The notes: generated from the sequence alone by a model not told the origin. DNA of 64,000 nucleotides from Burkholderia pyrrocinia (GCF_022809715.1 NZ_CP094460.1:2232001-2296000); one strand, 5' to 3'. Counted from the first letter of the stretch, positions 26,144-35,817 are shown. A program made the numbers and translations.

Positions 26144-28300
26144 ATGGGCCTTGTCTCGACCGCCCGCGACCGGGTACGGCGCTTTTTCAGTCTCGGACGG
26201 CGCCATCTGCCGATCGCGGAAGCGCTGCGGGGCGGCCTGATCTGCGTCGTGCCGGCCGTGGCCGCGGCGCAACTGCACATGCCGATGCTGTGCTGGTCGG
26301 CGATCGCCGCGTTCTGGACCTGTCTCGCCGACGAGTCCGGCCGCCCGGCAGCGGAGCGCCTGGCCAAAGGCCTGTGGTTCGGCATGCTGGGCGCCGCGGC
26401 GTCCGCGATCGCGATCGCGACCCACGCACTGCCGGTGCTGTCGATCGTCATCGTCGGGGCCGTCGCGTATCTCGGCGCGTCGGCGCGCAAGCGGGGCGCG
26501 GCGTCGGGCCTGCGCGGCATTCTGACCGCAACCGCCTGCGCCGTCGCCGCGTGCTTTCCGGTGCATGGCATCGCGTCCGCCGCGCAGTACGCGCTGTTCT
26601 ACTTCGGCGGGTGCGTCTGGGCGGCGTTGGCGGGCATCGGCCTGTGGCAGACCGACGGCAGCGCACGGGCGCGTATGGCCACGATGGCTTTTCTGCACGC
26701 GATGGCGACCTTCGTCGAACGGCTCGCGCGTGCTGCGAACGGCGATCTTGCGTCGCTCGAGAGCGGCCGTGCGGCATTGCGCTCGCGGCTCGACGCGATG
26801 ATCGCCGCGTCGGCGAACCGCCGCGGCGGTCTTCCGCCTCTCTGCAGGAAGTGGGTTGCCGATGCGGAGCGGGCGATGGCGTTGCTCGCCGGCCTCGAGT
26901 CGCGCATCGCGGCCGCCAGCGTCGGCGAGCGGCGCGAGGCCGCCGCCGTGCTCGCGCCGGTTCTCGCGCAACTCGCACGTCTCGTCGAAGGCTGCGCCCT
27001 CGCCGGTGACGCGGCGCAGGCGCTCGCGCGCGACCGCGCCGGGCTACTGGATGCGCTCGCGCGCCGTGTCGCGCAATACCGGAACCTGCATGACGACGAG
27101 CGATCGGCCTGGTTGCGCGCATGCGAAACGTTGATCGCGCGATTCGGGGCCGTGCTGCTGCAGCCGGTGAGCGACGAGATCGCGCCTGACGACGCGGCGC
27201 GAAACGAGCCGGCAAAGGGGAAACCCGCGGGCGGCGCGGGCCGGCTCGTCGCGCTGCGCAACGAGATGGCCGCGCCGAACGTGTTCCATCGCTACGCTTC
27301 GCGTCTTGGCGTTGCCGCGATGATCGCCGTCGCATTGGCGCGCATCTCCGGCGTGCAGCAGGGATACTGGCTCGCGTTGACCACGATGTTCATCCTGCAG
27401 CCGACGCTGTCGCAGACGGTGAAGCTGTCCGGACTTCGCATCGGCGGTACGTTGCTCGGCGCGGTGCTGGCGTCCATGTTGTCGCTGCTGGTCCATGATC
27501 CGTTGCTGCTGGCATTGGCGATCCTTCCGCTGGCCACCGGCACGCTCGCGGCCCGCAGCGTGAGCTACGTGTCGTACATCCTGTTCCTGACGTCGCACTT
27601 CATCCTGGTCGCGCACCTCGGGACGCCGGTCGGCCCGTCATGGATGCTGGCTGCGCTGCGGGTCGGAAACAGCCTCGCCGGCGTGCTGGTCGGCGTGATC
27701 GTCAGCCTGCTCGCATGGCCGGACCGCGAGCATCACCGCATCGGCGAGGTCGCCGATCACGCGATATCGGCCACCGCGACCTACTTGCGCGCGGTCGGCG
27801 ACGACGATCCGGCGCGTGCCCGCGCCGGCCGGGGCTCGCTGACCGCGCTGCGGCGACGGGCGTGCGTTGCGATCGATATGCTCGATGCGACCATCGCGGC
27901 GACGCGCTTCGAATCGATTGCGGCGGACCCGCGCACGGCGAGTGCGAGCGTTGCGATGCAGCAGATGAAAGCGCTGGTGGGCGTGCTCGCGCCGGTCGAG
28001 TATCTCGACGATACCCTCGACGCGATCGACCGCGCGGCGATTGCCGCGACGGCGCGCGAGGCAGGGCGACTGATCGCCGGCGAGCCGCCGGCCACCGCGC
28101 ACGGGGCGCGGCCGGCGGGCTCGAGCGGGCTCGACCGGGTGTCGGGGCACGCGCGCGAGATCCAGCGGGAAGTCGCGGAGCGCGCGTGGATCGTGCACGT
28201 ATTGCGCGCGCGCATTGCGACCGGACAGGGTGTGCCCGAGCGTCGCCACGCGGAAAGGGTGCCCGGCCGTCCGTCGACCCCGTCCAGGCAGAACGGATGA
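26144..28300 (+). CDS. FUSC-family inner-membrane protein (aromatic-acid exporter-like)
   Basis: The 718-residue protein has two blocks of hydrophobic segments (about residues 20-200 and 380-530) separated by a long soluble region, and ends with a soluble tail. This is the YccS/AaeB/FUSC arrangement. The second block begins near YASRLGVAAMIAVALARISG. Relatives export aromatic carboxylic acids or fusaric acid. GGGAGGG precedes the ATG. It follows lldG by 17 bp and overlaps the porin gene by 4 bp, so it is co-expressed with lactate use. Lactate or related acid efflux is an inference. Confidence 0.85.
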   Translation: MGLVSTARDRVRRFFSLGRRHLPIAEALRGGLICVVPAVAAAQLHMPMLCWSAIAAFWTCLADESGRPAAERLAKGLWFGMLGAAASAIAIATHALPVLSIVIVGAVAYLGASARKRGAASGLRGILTATACAVAACFPVHGIASAAQYALFYFGGCVWAALAGIGLWQTDGSARARMATMAFLHAMATFVERLARAANGDLASLESGRAALRSRLDAMIAASANRRGGLPPLCRKWVADAERAMALLAGLESRIAAASVGERREAAAVLAPVLAQLARLVEGCALAGDAAQALARDRAGLLDALARRVAQYRNLHDDERSAWLRACETLIARFGAVLLQPVSDEIAPDDAARNEPAKGKPAGGAGRLVALRNEMAAPNVFHRYASRLGVAAMIAVALARISGVQQGYWLALTTMFILQPTLSQTVKLSGLRIGGTLLGAVLASMLSLLVHDPLLLALAILPLATGTLAARSVSYVSYILFLTSHFILVAHLGTPVGPSWMLAALRVGNSLAGVLVGVIVSLLAWPDREHHRIGEVADHAISATATYLRAVGDDDPARARAGRGSLTALRRRACVAIDMLDATIAATRFESIAADPRTASASVAMQQMKALVGVLAPVEYLDDTLDAIDRAAIAATAREAGRLIAGEPPATAHGARPAGSSGLDRVSGHAREIQREVAERAWIVHVLRARIATGQGVPERRHAERVPGRPSTPSRQNG

Positions 28301-29469
28301 GACGACGGATTCGGGCGTCCGTGCGCTGCTGCATCGTCGCGCTGTGTGTCCCCGCCGCCGCGCGTGCGCAGGGCACCGTGGCCCTGTCCGGCCTGATCGA
28401 CGGCGGGATCGCGTTCGTCGACAACCTCGGCAGTCGCCACGGCGACGCGCATGCGTTGCAGGCGAAATCGGGTGACGTGAACGTGAGTCGGTTGACTCTT
28501 TCCGGCAACGAGCCGATCGGCGCCGATCTCAACGTGGTGTTTCTGCTCGCGAGCGGCTTTTCGGTCACGAACGGTGCCATCGGCCAGCAAGGGCGTCTGT
28601 TCGGCTTCCAGTCCTACGCGGGGCTTGCATCCCGCAGATACGGCACGGTGACGGTCGGCCGCCAGTTCGATTCGACGCTGCAGCTCGTGCAGCCGTTCGC
28701 GCTGGGCGGAACGCCCTTCGGCGGAGTCGCGTTCGCGCATCCGTTCGACAACGACAACCTGGCGAACTACACCCGCAGCAACAACGCGGTGAAGTACACC
28801 AGCCCGCTACTCGACGGCTTCCGGTTCGGCGCGACCTACGGATTCTCGAACGCGGCGGGCGGCTTTGCGGACAACCGCGGCTACGCGCTGGCCGCCACCT
28901 ACGAGCGTGGCGCGTTTGCCTTCGGCACGAGCTATCTGGCATTCGACCACGAAGGCAATCTCCCACCGGCCAATGCCGACGGCATGGAGCCGGCCGGTGC
29001 GCCGTTCAACGCGGCCCGGCAGCGCACCGTCAGCGCGGCGGCCGCCTACACGTGGGGCCGGTTGCGGATCTCGGCCATCGCGACGCGAACGCGGCTCGAC
29101 GAGGCAACGTCGATCAACAACGTCGCCGATACGCCAGTCGTGCTGCACGACGCGGACATCACGTTCCGCAACGCGGAGGTCAACGCGCGCTATGCGCTGA
29201 CGCGCCGGTGGACCGTGGCGGCGGCCTACACGTTTACCGTTGCGTCGTTCGACGGCCCGTCCGGACATGCGCGGCCGAACTGGCAGCAAGCCGGAATCAT
29301 CGGGATCGATGCGCTGTCACCGCGCACCGACGCGTATGCGGAAGCGCTGTTCCAGCACGTGAACGGACTTGACGGAACCGGCATCTCGGGTGCGCAGATT
29401 TCGAACTTCTCGCACGCGTCCGGTGCGAATCAGCTGGTGCTGGCCGTCGGCATGCGACATCGGTTTTGA
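28297..29469 (+). CDS. Gram-negative porin (OmpC-like)
   Basis: The 390-residue outer-membrane protein has a short signal peptide ending AAARAQG and the Burkholderiales porin start GTVALSGLIDGGIAFVDN. Strand pairs such as YGTVTVGRQFDSTL, the loop-3-like ANYTRSNNAVKYTSPLLDGF and the terminal phenylalanine of the C-terminal strand (LVLAVGMRHRF) are all present. ATG 28297 overlaps the FUSC stop (ATGA). It is the last gene of the lactate operon and may admit its substrate. Confidence 0.92.
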   Translation: MRRRIRASVRCCIVALCVPAAARAQGTVALSGLIDGGIAFVDNLGSRHGDAHALQAKSGDVNVSRLTLSGNEPIGADLNVVFLLASGFSVTNGAIGQQGRLFGFQSYAGLASRRYGTVTVGRQFDSTLQLVQPFALGGTPFGGVAFAHPFDNDNLANYTRSNNAVKYTSPLLDGFRFGATYGFSNAAGGFADNRGYALAATYERGAFAFGTSYLAFDHEGNLPPANADGMEPAGAPFNAARQRTVSAAAAYTWGRLRISAIATRTRLDEATSINNVADTPVVLHDADITFRNAEVNARYALTRRWTVAAAYTFTVASFDGPSGHARPNWQQAGIIGIDALSPRTDAYAEALFQHVNGLDGTGISGAQISNFSHASGANQLVLAVGMRHRF

Positions 29470-29681
29470 GTCGGGCGAGGGCTCGGTGTAAACGCGATCG
29501 AACGATGCGAAGCCGCTGCACGAACGGGGCGGGCGCTCGTTCTGCAGCAGGTCTTCGGCGGAGAACGGGTTGTGATCGATCGAGTCTATCTCGATAGAAC
29601 CTGTCCCGTCGAATGCTACGGTCGGCATTCTGCCGAAGAGGGCGGGTCAGCATCACCGCAGTCGATCGATCGCGCTCCGAA

Positions 29682-30149
29682 TCATTCGGCTGACGAGCTT
29701 TGTTTTTCAGAACGTACGGGAAGGCGAATGACGTCGACATGTCCCGGTAGATCGCCGGCCACGTCGCTCTCGGCGTATGAGAAATACAACACGACGAGAC
29801 GCTTCATATCGAGAATACGAATTACGTGTATCGATCGAAATACGGGGTCTACCGATTCGTCGAACACTTGTGCCTGTTGCGGCACATGCGCCGTAGTCGC
29901 GAGTGCTCCGACTTGATGGCAGGACACCGACGATTCGCCGTTGCCATGTCTGTCGCGGAACCCGGGGCGCTGGCCGCTTGTATGCGGTTCCGAAACGAAG
30001 CACGTCACCCCCTTGAGCAGCGGATCGTCGTACGCGGAAATTCCGATATGGATCCCGTAGCGCTGAGAGTGAGTAGGTATGCGCGCCAATTCTTCAGCAG
30101 TGGCAGTTGGCGCGGCGAGCATCGCAAAAACCGTGGAAGCAATCCACAT
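29682..30149 (-). CDS. creA: CreA-family periplasmic protein
   Basis: The 155-residue protein has a signal-peptide-like start (to TATAEE, residue 20). The CreA pattern follows: AYDDPLLKGVTCFVSEP, SSVSCHQVGAL, then VFRSIHVIRILDMKRLVVLY and FSYAESDVAGDLPGHVDVI. Function of CreA is not established. No start upstream of 30149 fits because stops lie in frame. An FNR-type box is 122 bp upstream. Codon use is less GC-rich than the neighbours. Confidence 0.8.
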   Translation of the reverse strand: MWIASTVFAMLAAPTATAEELARIPTHSQRYGIHIGISAYDDPLLKGVTCFVSEPHTSGQRPGFRDRHGNGESSVSCHQVGALATTAHVPQQAQVFDESVDPVFRSIHVIRILDMKRLVVLYFSYAESDVAGDLPGHVDVIRLPVRSEKQSSSAE

Positions 30150-30270
30150 GGCTGTTCGTACGTGATCATCGCGGGAGTCCTCAACTGATCATCAAGCTCG
30201 TTTCGCCCGCTGTTTGTGGCGTCGAGGCCGATTTGATAACCAGCTTTAGGTTTCTGCGTGCGTCGATCGC

Positions 30271-30284
30271 TTGATTTGAGTCAA
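30271..30284. promoter_or_regulatory. FNR/ANR-type box upstream of creA
   Basis: TTGATTTGAGTCAA fits the TTGA-N6-TCAA consensus exactly. It lies in the 357-bp gap between creA and the VTT gene, both on the minus strand, so it would serve creA. The rest of the gap holds no credible gene. Confidence 0.55.
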
Positions 30285-30506
30285 GGTCGAACTGGTGGGC
30301 GGCAGGATGCTTATGGCGAGAGCAGCGAGATTCGTACGCGTAATCTCCGCGGCCGTCCCGCATCGTTCGTATCCGGGCAATAACGGATGCAAAAGATGCC
30401 ATGTGCAATCGGAGATGATCATGTGGGCGCAGAATCGTCGGCGCGCTGTGCACATCGATATGCCTTCTTGCCATGCCCACACTCTCCCGGAGCGCGCCCG
30501 TTCATG

Positions 30507-31124
30507 TCATCCGGAGTTGCGCGGATGATGACCGCGTCGAAACGTCAATCGACGTTCGTTGACGAGTGCACGCCAATTGAGCTTCATCAACGCGAAGACG
30601 AAGCCGAGCAATACCAGTTGCGTGACGACGAAGTATCCGCCGAGGTAAGTGCCTTCGAGCTGAGATTCCACATCCAGCCGGGTCGACGCAAAGCGGCCGA
30701 GGAGCGCCCAGATCGCATAGGTCATTGCGCGGCCGATGAAGAACGCCACAGCGATGATCTTGAGCGGCAACCCTGATAGTCCATACGCGATGAACAGATA
30801 GTTCGATGGAAGCGGGCTCAATGCATAGAAAAAGAATGCGCTGGCGGTCAGCGTCTTGTGCTTCCGCAGCCAGTGTGTGGCGATGTCGATATTCTCGCGA
30901 TCGGATTCCCGTATCCAGCGGGACCGCACGAGCGACCTCGCGAAGGTAGCCAGAATGACGCGGCCCGTTGTCGCAGCGCCAGCCGCGACGACAGCAAAGA
31001 TCAATGGATTTCCGGTAGGCAGATTGAACCCGACCCACGACATCGCCATCCAGGTCGGAGGGGCGAACGCCGGTATGAGATTCAGCAGAAGAATCACGAG
31101 GAACAGCACGGCCAGCGTTAGCAC
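30507..31124 (-). CDS. VTT/DedA-like (SNARE-associated) membrane protein
   Basis: The 205-residue polytopic protein has four or five hydrophobic segments. It has the VTT-type middle (FAVVAAGAATTGRVILATFA, then FYALSPLPSNYLFIAYGLSG) around residues 42-125. VTT/DedA proteins act in lipid scrambling and envelope homeostasis. It is divergent from the P-type ATPase gene, and the 228-bp gap between them carries two FNR-type boxes, so both may respond to low oxygen. Confidence 0.75.
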   Translation of the reverse strand: MLTLAVLFLVILLLNLIPAFAPPTWMAMSWVGFNLPTGNPLIFAVVAAGAATTGRVILATFARSLVRSRWIRESDRENIDIATHWLRKHKTLTASAFFFYALSPLPSNYLFIAYGLSGLPLKIIAVAFFIGRAMTYAIWALLGRFASTRLDVESQLEGTYLGGYFVVTQLVLLGFVFALMKLNWRALVNERRLTFRRGHHPRNSG

Positions 31125-31186
31125 GATATCGACTCCAGGCCATCCGGCATCATGATTCCATTTTGCTGACGAAAGGCGTCGACGGC

Positions 31187-31254
31187 TTGACTCACGTCAA
31201 GCAAGGCATCGTGCCCGCATTTCGCCGGAGGCGTGTCGTCCTGACCCAGGTCAA
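31187..31254. promoter_or_regulatory. Two FNR/ANR-type boxes before the P-type ATPase
   Basis: TTGACTCACGTCAA (31187-31200) matches TTGA-N6-TCAA, and CTGACCCAGGTCAA (31241-31254) has one mismatch. Their centres are 54 bp apart. A -10-like TAGACT at 31276-31281 is centred 31 bp after the second box, which is class-II activator geometry. Confidence 0.6.
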
Positions 31255-31352
31255 GCATCGGACGGAGGCATTTCTTAGACTGATGCAACACCATCCGCGA
31301 CCGGATTCGGGTTCACCGAACACGTCCATGCACGGGGATCTGAAATATCGTC

Positions 31353-33644
31353 ATGTCTCGAATTCCCTGGTCAATCGATTTCATGTTGCTGGTCTTTGCG
31401 GCCGTTACGCTCGCCGGTGGAGGCGTGTGCGTTGCGTTCGGCCTGCCTTCAGTCGCGCGAATCGTCTGGCTGCTCGGTACGTTGCCGGTCTTGCTCGCCC
31501 TGACTGTATCCATTGCAAAGGCCGTCGTGAAGCGGCAGGCCGGCATCGATGTTCTCGCGTGGCTGGCGATCGGGCTGGCGGTGGCGCTCGACGAGACGCT
31601 GACTGCCGCCGTCATTGCATTGATGCTGGCCAGCGGACGTACCCTCGAACAGTATGCGCAAGATCGTGCGCAACGCGAGATGACCGCGCTGCTCAGCCGT
31701 GCGCCCCGGCAGGCAATCCGATTCGAGAACGGTGAATGGCGTTCTGTCGCGCTGGAAACCATTCGCCCCGGCGACCGGCTGCTCGTGCGAAGCGGCGAAT
31801 TCGTGCCGGTCGACGGCACGCTGACCAATGACGCGGAACTGGACGAATCCATGCTGACGGGCGAGTCGTCGACCCAGCGGCGAAGCTCCGGGGAGCTCGC
31901 ATGCAGCGGCGTGGTGAACGCCGGTGCTCCGTTTGAAATGGTCGCCCGCGCGACGGTCGGCGACAGTACATTCGCCGGTATCGTCCGGATGGTCGAGAGT
32001 GCGCAACGCGAGCGCAGTCCGGCCGTCCGTCTTGCGGATCGCTATGCGGCATTCTTCGTGCTGGTTTCGCTGCTGATCGCGGGTATCTCCTGGCTGGTGA
32101 CAGGCGACGTTGCACGCGCGCTTGCCGTGCTCGTCGTAGCCACTCCATGTCCGTTGATCCTCGCGGTGCCGGTAGCAATCGTTTCCGGCATGTCGCGCTG
32201 TTCGAAGCGAGGCGTTCTGGTCAAAGGCGGAGGCGCGCTGGAACGTCTAGCGCAAGCGACGATTCTCTTCTTCGACAAGACAGGGACGCTGACGGGCGGC
32301 CGGGCACGCATCGTTTCGATCGAGTGCGGCCCGGATGTCGGAACGCACGATGTGCTGCGTTTCGCGGCATCGTTGGCGCAAGCTTCGGGTCATGTCATTT
32401 CGGATGCGTTGACGGTCGCGGCGCGGGAACGCCACGTCGACCTTTCTCCGCCGTCGGCCGTCAAGGAAACGGCCGGCGAAGGCGTGACAGGCCAGGTCGA
32501 CAACCGGACCGTCGCAATCGGCAAGTTCGAGTACGTATCCGCCCGTTCGACCGTTGTGCCCTGGAGCGACGCCTTCCTTCGGCGGGTCGGCAGCCAGGGC
32601 GGGGTTGCTGTATTCGTTGGCGTGGATGGCGCGATGATCGGCGCAATTCAAATGGCCGACCAGGTGCGGCTGGAAACGCCGAGGGCATTGCGGCTGCTGA
32701 AACGCGAGGGCGTCAAGCGTCTCATCATGCTGACCGGCGACCGGCGGGACATTGCGGAAGCCGTTGGCGAACTGTTGGGCGTAACCGATGTACGCGCGGA
32801 GCAAACGCCAACGGACAAGCTTGCCGCCATTCGGGCAGCTCGCAAGGAGGGCGTAGTGATCATGGTGGGCGACGGCGTGAATGACGCGCCAGCGCTGGCG
32901 GCGGCCGACGTCGGTATTGCGATGGGTGCGCGCGGGGCGGCGGCGTCGTCGGAGGCGGCCGACGTGGTACTGCTGGTGGATCGGCTGGATCGGCTCGTGG
33001 ACGCGATGCGTATCGCCCGGCAGTCGCGCCGGATTGCGCTGCAGAGCGTGGTGATCGGCATGTCGTTGTCTGTCGCCGCCATGACGATTGCTGCGTTGGG
33101 ATTCCTGCAGCCGATCGCCGGTGCGGTGATTCAGGAGATCATCGACGTCGTCGTCATCATCAATGCGTTACGGGCGTCACTTGCGCGCCCGATGTCGACG
33201 GAGGCTCGCCTCGCCGACATCGACGTCGAAAAACTCAAGAGCGAGCATTCGGCATTGGCGCCGCTGATGGACCAGATCAGGGATCTGGCAGATCGCATAC
33301 CTAAGCTATCCGGCGCAATCATGGCGAACGAACTCGCTCATGTAATCGACTCGCTGGACGAACGGCTTTTGCCTCACGAACAATCCGACGACCTCGACGT
33401 CTACCCGCGTCTCGCGCCACTTCTCGGCGGCGAGGACCCGCTCGCGGCGATGAGCAGCGCGCACAGGGAAATTTTCAAGATGGTTCGGTCGCTCAGGCAG
33501 ATGGTCGCGGACATGCCGGATGACGGACCGGACGCGATGCAGATGCAGGCGGTACAACGCTTGCTGTACGGGCTGGAAGCAATCGTACGCCTGCATTGTG
33601 CTCAAGAGGAGGAGCTGTTCCACGCAGTCGGAACGGATGCGTGA
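31353..33644 (+). CDS. P1B-5-like metal-transporting ATPase with C-terminal hemerythrin domain
   Basis: The 763-residue ion pump has the actuator TGES motif (ESMLTGESS, near residue 170) and the TM4 metal motif TPC (VVATPCPLI, near 263). The phosphorylated DKTGT is near 308 and GDGVNDAPA near 508. The C-terminal 140 residues form a hemerythrin-like four-helix domain with its usual ligand pattern: HSAL, LLPHEQSDDLDVYP, SSAHREI and RLHCAQEEELF. TPC plus hemerythrin defines the P1B-5 (Nia) group, linked to Fe(II)/Ni(II) export. The HP dipeptide of the nucleotide domain is HV here (SGHVISDAL). No N-terminal metal-binding domain is present. Confidence 0.88.
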   Translation: MSRIPWSIDFMLLVFAAVTLAGGGVCVAFGLPSVARIVWLLGTLPVLLALTVSIAKAVVKRQAGIDVLAWLAIGLAVALDETLTAAVIALMLASGRTLEQYAQDRAQREMTALLSRAPRQAIRFENGEWRSVALETIRPGDRLLVRSGEFVPVDGTLTNDAELDESMLTGESSTQRRSSGELACSGVVNAGAPFEMVARATVGDSTFAGIVRMVESAQRERSPAVRLADRYAAFFVLVSLLIAGISWLVTGDVARALAVLVVATPCPLILAVPVAIVSGMSRCSKRGVLVKGGGALERLAQATILFFDKTGTLTGGRARIVSIECGPDVGTHDVLRFAASLAQASGHVISDALTVAARERHVDLSPPSAVKETAGEGVTGQVDNRTVAIGKFEYVSARSTVVPWSDAFLRRVGSQGGVAVFVGVDGAMIGAIQMADQVRLETPRALRLLKREGVKRLIMLTGDRRDIAEAVGELLGVTDVRAEQTPTDKLAAIRAARKEGVVIMVGDGVNDAPALAAADVGIAMGARGAAASSEAADVVLLVDRLDRLVDAMRIARQSRRIALQSVVIGMSLSVAAMTIAALGFLQPIAGAVIQEIIDVVVIINALRASLARPMSTEARLADIDVEKLKSEHSALAPLMDQIRDLADRIPKLSGAIMANELAHVIDSLDERLLPHEQSDDLDVYPRLAPLLGGEDPLAAMSSAHREIFKMVRSLRQMVADMPDDGPDAMQMQAVQRLLYGLEAIVRLHCAQEEELFHAVGTDA

Positions 33645-33655
33645 CAAAAAGCGCG

Positions 33656-34606
33656 TCACGCACCACGCGCATTCACGAGAAGGACAGGCGTCTTCGTGAT
33701 CCGCGCGACGCGGCCGGCAACGCTACCGACAACCCAGCCCGCGATGCCTCGCCGCCCATGGGTGCCCATGACGATCATGTCCGCATTCCATTCGGCAGCT
33801 TCGTGCACGATTACCTGAGAAACGTCCGAGCCGGTTCGATCCGTTTGAAGCAGTTGCGACTGCGAGTGCGCGGTTACACCATCGAGCACGGTCGTGGCTT
33901 GTTGCAGCGCCTGATTTCCTTCGTTGATCAATGCGCCCTCTATTGTTTCGACTGGTACGAAGTCACCCAGCGATACGGCGCGATCCTGTACGTAGATCGC
34001 GCGTAACTCGGTGTCGGGTCTCGAGAACTGCAATCCGACTCGCAATGCGTCGAGCGCCAGGGGGCTTCCGTCAACGGCAAACAGAATCCGCTGCGGCAGA
34101 TGCTCGGCAGCCGAGACGAAACTTTCCGGAACGATAAGCAGCGGGCAACGAACAAGCCTGGCAAGCGGGCCCGAAACCGTTCCTTCAATCCATCTGCGCA
34201 AGCCATGGTGCTGATGCGCACCGACGATCAGAAGGTCGGCCTGTTGAGCTTCCGTACTCTCGATCAGCGCACGCACGATATCGCCGCCATGCTTGGACAG
34301 GTCGATGACTTCCGTGTCGATGTCGATATCGTCGCGCTGCATTTCGTTTTTGGCGCGTGATACGGAGTCGGATGCGTCTTTAAGCAACTCGTTGCGCGCG
34401 GCCTCGAGAAATGCAGTGGCCTGTGATCCGAGCGGCACGAGCGTTCGCGGATTTTCCGCAATACTCACGATGTGTACCGACGCATTCGGCGGAACGATGT
34501 GCTGCGCATAGGCGACTGCCCGGTCGGATGCAACGGAGCCGTCGATTGCGATCAGCACCCTTTGGAGAGGAGCCCCTGCCTGGAAGGTTGAAGTGCTGGT
34601 GCTCAT
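33656..34606 (-). CDS. Tandem universal stress protein
   Basis: The 316-residue protein has two UspA domains: residues about 15-160 (VLIAIDGSVASDRAVAYA; DLLIVGAHQHHGLRRW) and 165-315 (ILFAVDGSPLALDALRVG; DMIVMGTHGRRGI). The second keeps the ATP-binding G-x2-G-x9-G-type stretch (GTHGRRGIAGWVVGSVAGRV). ATG 34606 has GGGAGACG just upstream; the frame start at 34630 does not. It converges on the P-type ATPase gene, 11 bp away. A perfect FNR-type box is 69 bp upstream of its start, typical of oxygen-limitation USPs. Confidence 0.92.
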   Translation of the reverse strand: MSTSTSTFQAGAPLQRVLIAIDGSVASDRAVAYAQHIVPPNASVHIVSIAENPRTLVPLGSQATAFLEAARNELLKDASDSVSRAKNEMQRDDIDIDTEVIDLSKHGGDIVRALIESTEAQQADLLIVGAHQHHGLRRWIEGTVSGPLARLVRCPLLIVPESFVSAAEHLPQRILFAVDGSPLALDALRVGLQFSRPDTELRAIYVQDRAVSLGDFVPVETIEGALINEGNQALQQATTVLDGVTAHSQSQLLQTDRTGSDVSQVIVHEAAEWNADMIVMGTHGRRGIAGWVVGSVAGRVARITKTPVLLVNARGA

Positions 34607-34674
34607 GAGCGTCTCCCGGTGGCATTCCAAGGTCTTGTACGCGGTAATTTTTTGCGCGCGCGGCTTGTGGCAGC

Positions 34675-34688
34675 TTGATCGCCATCAA
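34675..34688. promoter_or_regulatory. FNR/ANR-type box upstream of the USP gene
   Basis: TTGAT-CGCC-ATCAA is a perfect dyad of the FNR consensus, between the USP start and the end of the TetR gene, which is transcribed in the same direction. It probably drives the USP gene under oxygen limitation. Confidence 0.65.
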
Positions 34689-34729
34689 GTTTTCAAGAAT
34701 TAGCCGGCGACGTTCCGGCCCCACTCGGA

Positions 34730-35341
34730 TCACGCGCGTTGCGTATGGGCGTCCGCGTGTTTCGCGTGCCCGGTGCCGGCACGCATTTCCTGTTCCAGGA
34801 GCGCTTTCGCGGCTTGCCACGCCCGCCCTGCGGACGCCGAATCGTTGAACGCTCTCGCTTCGACTGTCGCACCGTCCAGCAGCATCATATAAACGGCCGC
34901 AAGCCGTTGTGCCGTTTCGGGCGAAACGAGATCCGCGAGCAGTTCGGCGATCCATTCGACCATCTTGCGGCGATAGCGGATCGCGACATCCGAGATGGGC
35001 GCATACGCCGTTCCGAATTCGGCCAGCGCGCGCTCGAACAGGCAACCGGCGAATGCCGGCGTATTGAACCACGCTTCGTACCAGTCGAAGATCGTCTTGA
35101 CCCGCTCGACCGGATCGGCGACGTGCTGCAGCTGCGCGTCGATACTGCCTACGATCAGGTCGTAACGCTGGACCAGCACTTCCCGGATCAGTTCGTCCTT
35201 GCTCGGAAAATGCCGATACAGCGTCATTCGGGCGACGCGGGAATCGTCGATGATCCAGTCGACACCCACCGGATGAAAACCGTGCTTCGAGAACAGTTCG
35301 GTAGCTTTATCTACCACCAACTGGCGTTTGCTGGCTCGCAC
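34730..35341 (-). CDS. TetR-family regulator
   Basis: This 203-residue protein has a TetR HTH (VDKATELFSKHG, GVDWIIDDSRVARMTLYRHF) and a C-terminal effector half ending in a Thr/Gln/Arg tail. The start is GTG 35341, with AAGGAGGG 8 bp upstream. A TAGAAT -10 (minus strand, plus 35384-35389) lies about 45 bp upstream. It sits upstream of, and in line with, the USP gene; the target is unknown. Confidence 0.88.
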   Translation of the reverse strand: MRASKRQLVVDKATELFSKHGFHPVGVDWIIDDSRVARMTLYRHFPSKDELIREVLVQRYDLIVGSIDAQLQHVADPVERVKTIFDWYEAWFNTPAFAGCLFERALAEFGTAYAPISDVAIRYRRKMVEWIAELLADLVSPETAQRLAAVYMMLLDGATVEARAFNDSASAGRAWQAAKALLEQEMRAGTGHAKHADAHTQRA

Positions 35342-35476
35342 GAACGGTTCCCTCCTTGATCCTTCCGACTGCGTAGATTAAACATTCTAGCATCGTACCG
35401 CTCGGTCACATCCGGTCTCGCCACCGATCTCCCGGACTTGGCGGGTCCGCATCATGATGCGCGTTCGCAAGTTGTC

Positions 35477-35506
35477 TTGACTATGATATAGACCGATATG
35501 TATCAT
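35477..35506 (+). promoter_or_regulatory. Candidate sigma-70 promoter with inverted repeat
   Basis: TTGACT (35477-35482), an 18-bp spacer and TATCAT (35501-35506) each match 5/6. The spacer region holds ATGATA...TATCAT as an inverted repeat. It points toward the Sel1 lipoprotein gene, leaving a leader of about 300 nt. No other gene is seen in 35342-35817. Confidence 0.4.
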
Positions 35507-35817
35507 TTGAAACTGGAAAGCGATGGTCGATGCTGCGTGCTTTAAAAAAATAGGAACGTGAGCCATCGATTCACTGCTCGACGGTGCCGCAGCGGGCACA
35601 GCAGCGAAATTGAAAGAATGCCGGCGGCGCCCTGTGCCTCTTGCCGGCTTCTGGCGATGCAGCGGTAATGCAAGACGAAAAGAGAACCTGAGAGAGCCGT
35701 GGGTTACGTGTCGGTGCTGGCGGATGGTATTCGCCGCGCCGCGCGCAAACCGGTGCGCGCTCGCGGGGCGGGATCGCGCGAAGCAGTCGGCGCAAATAAA
35801 ACTCGAGGAAAGTACCC

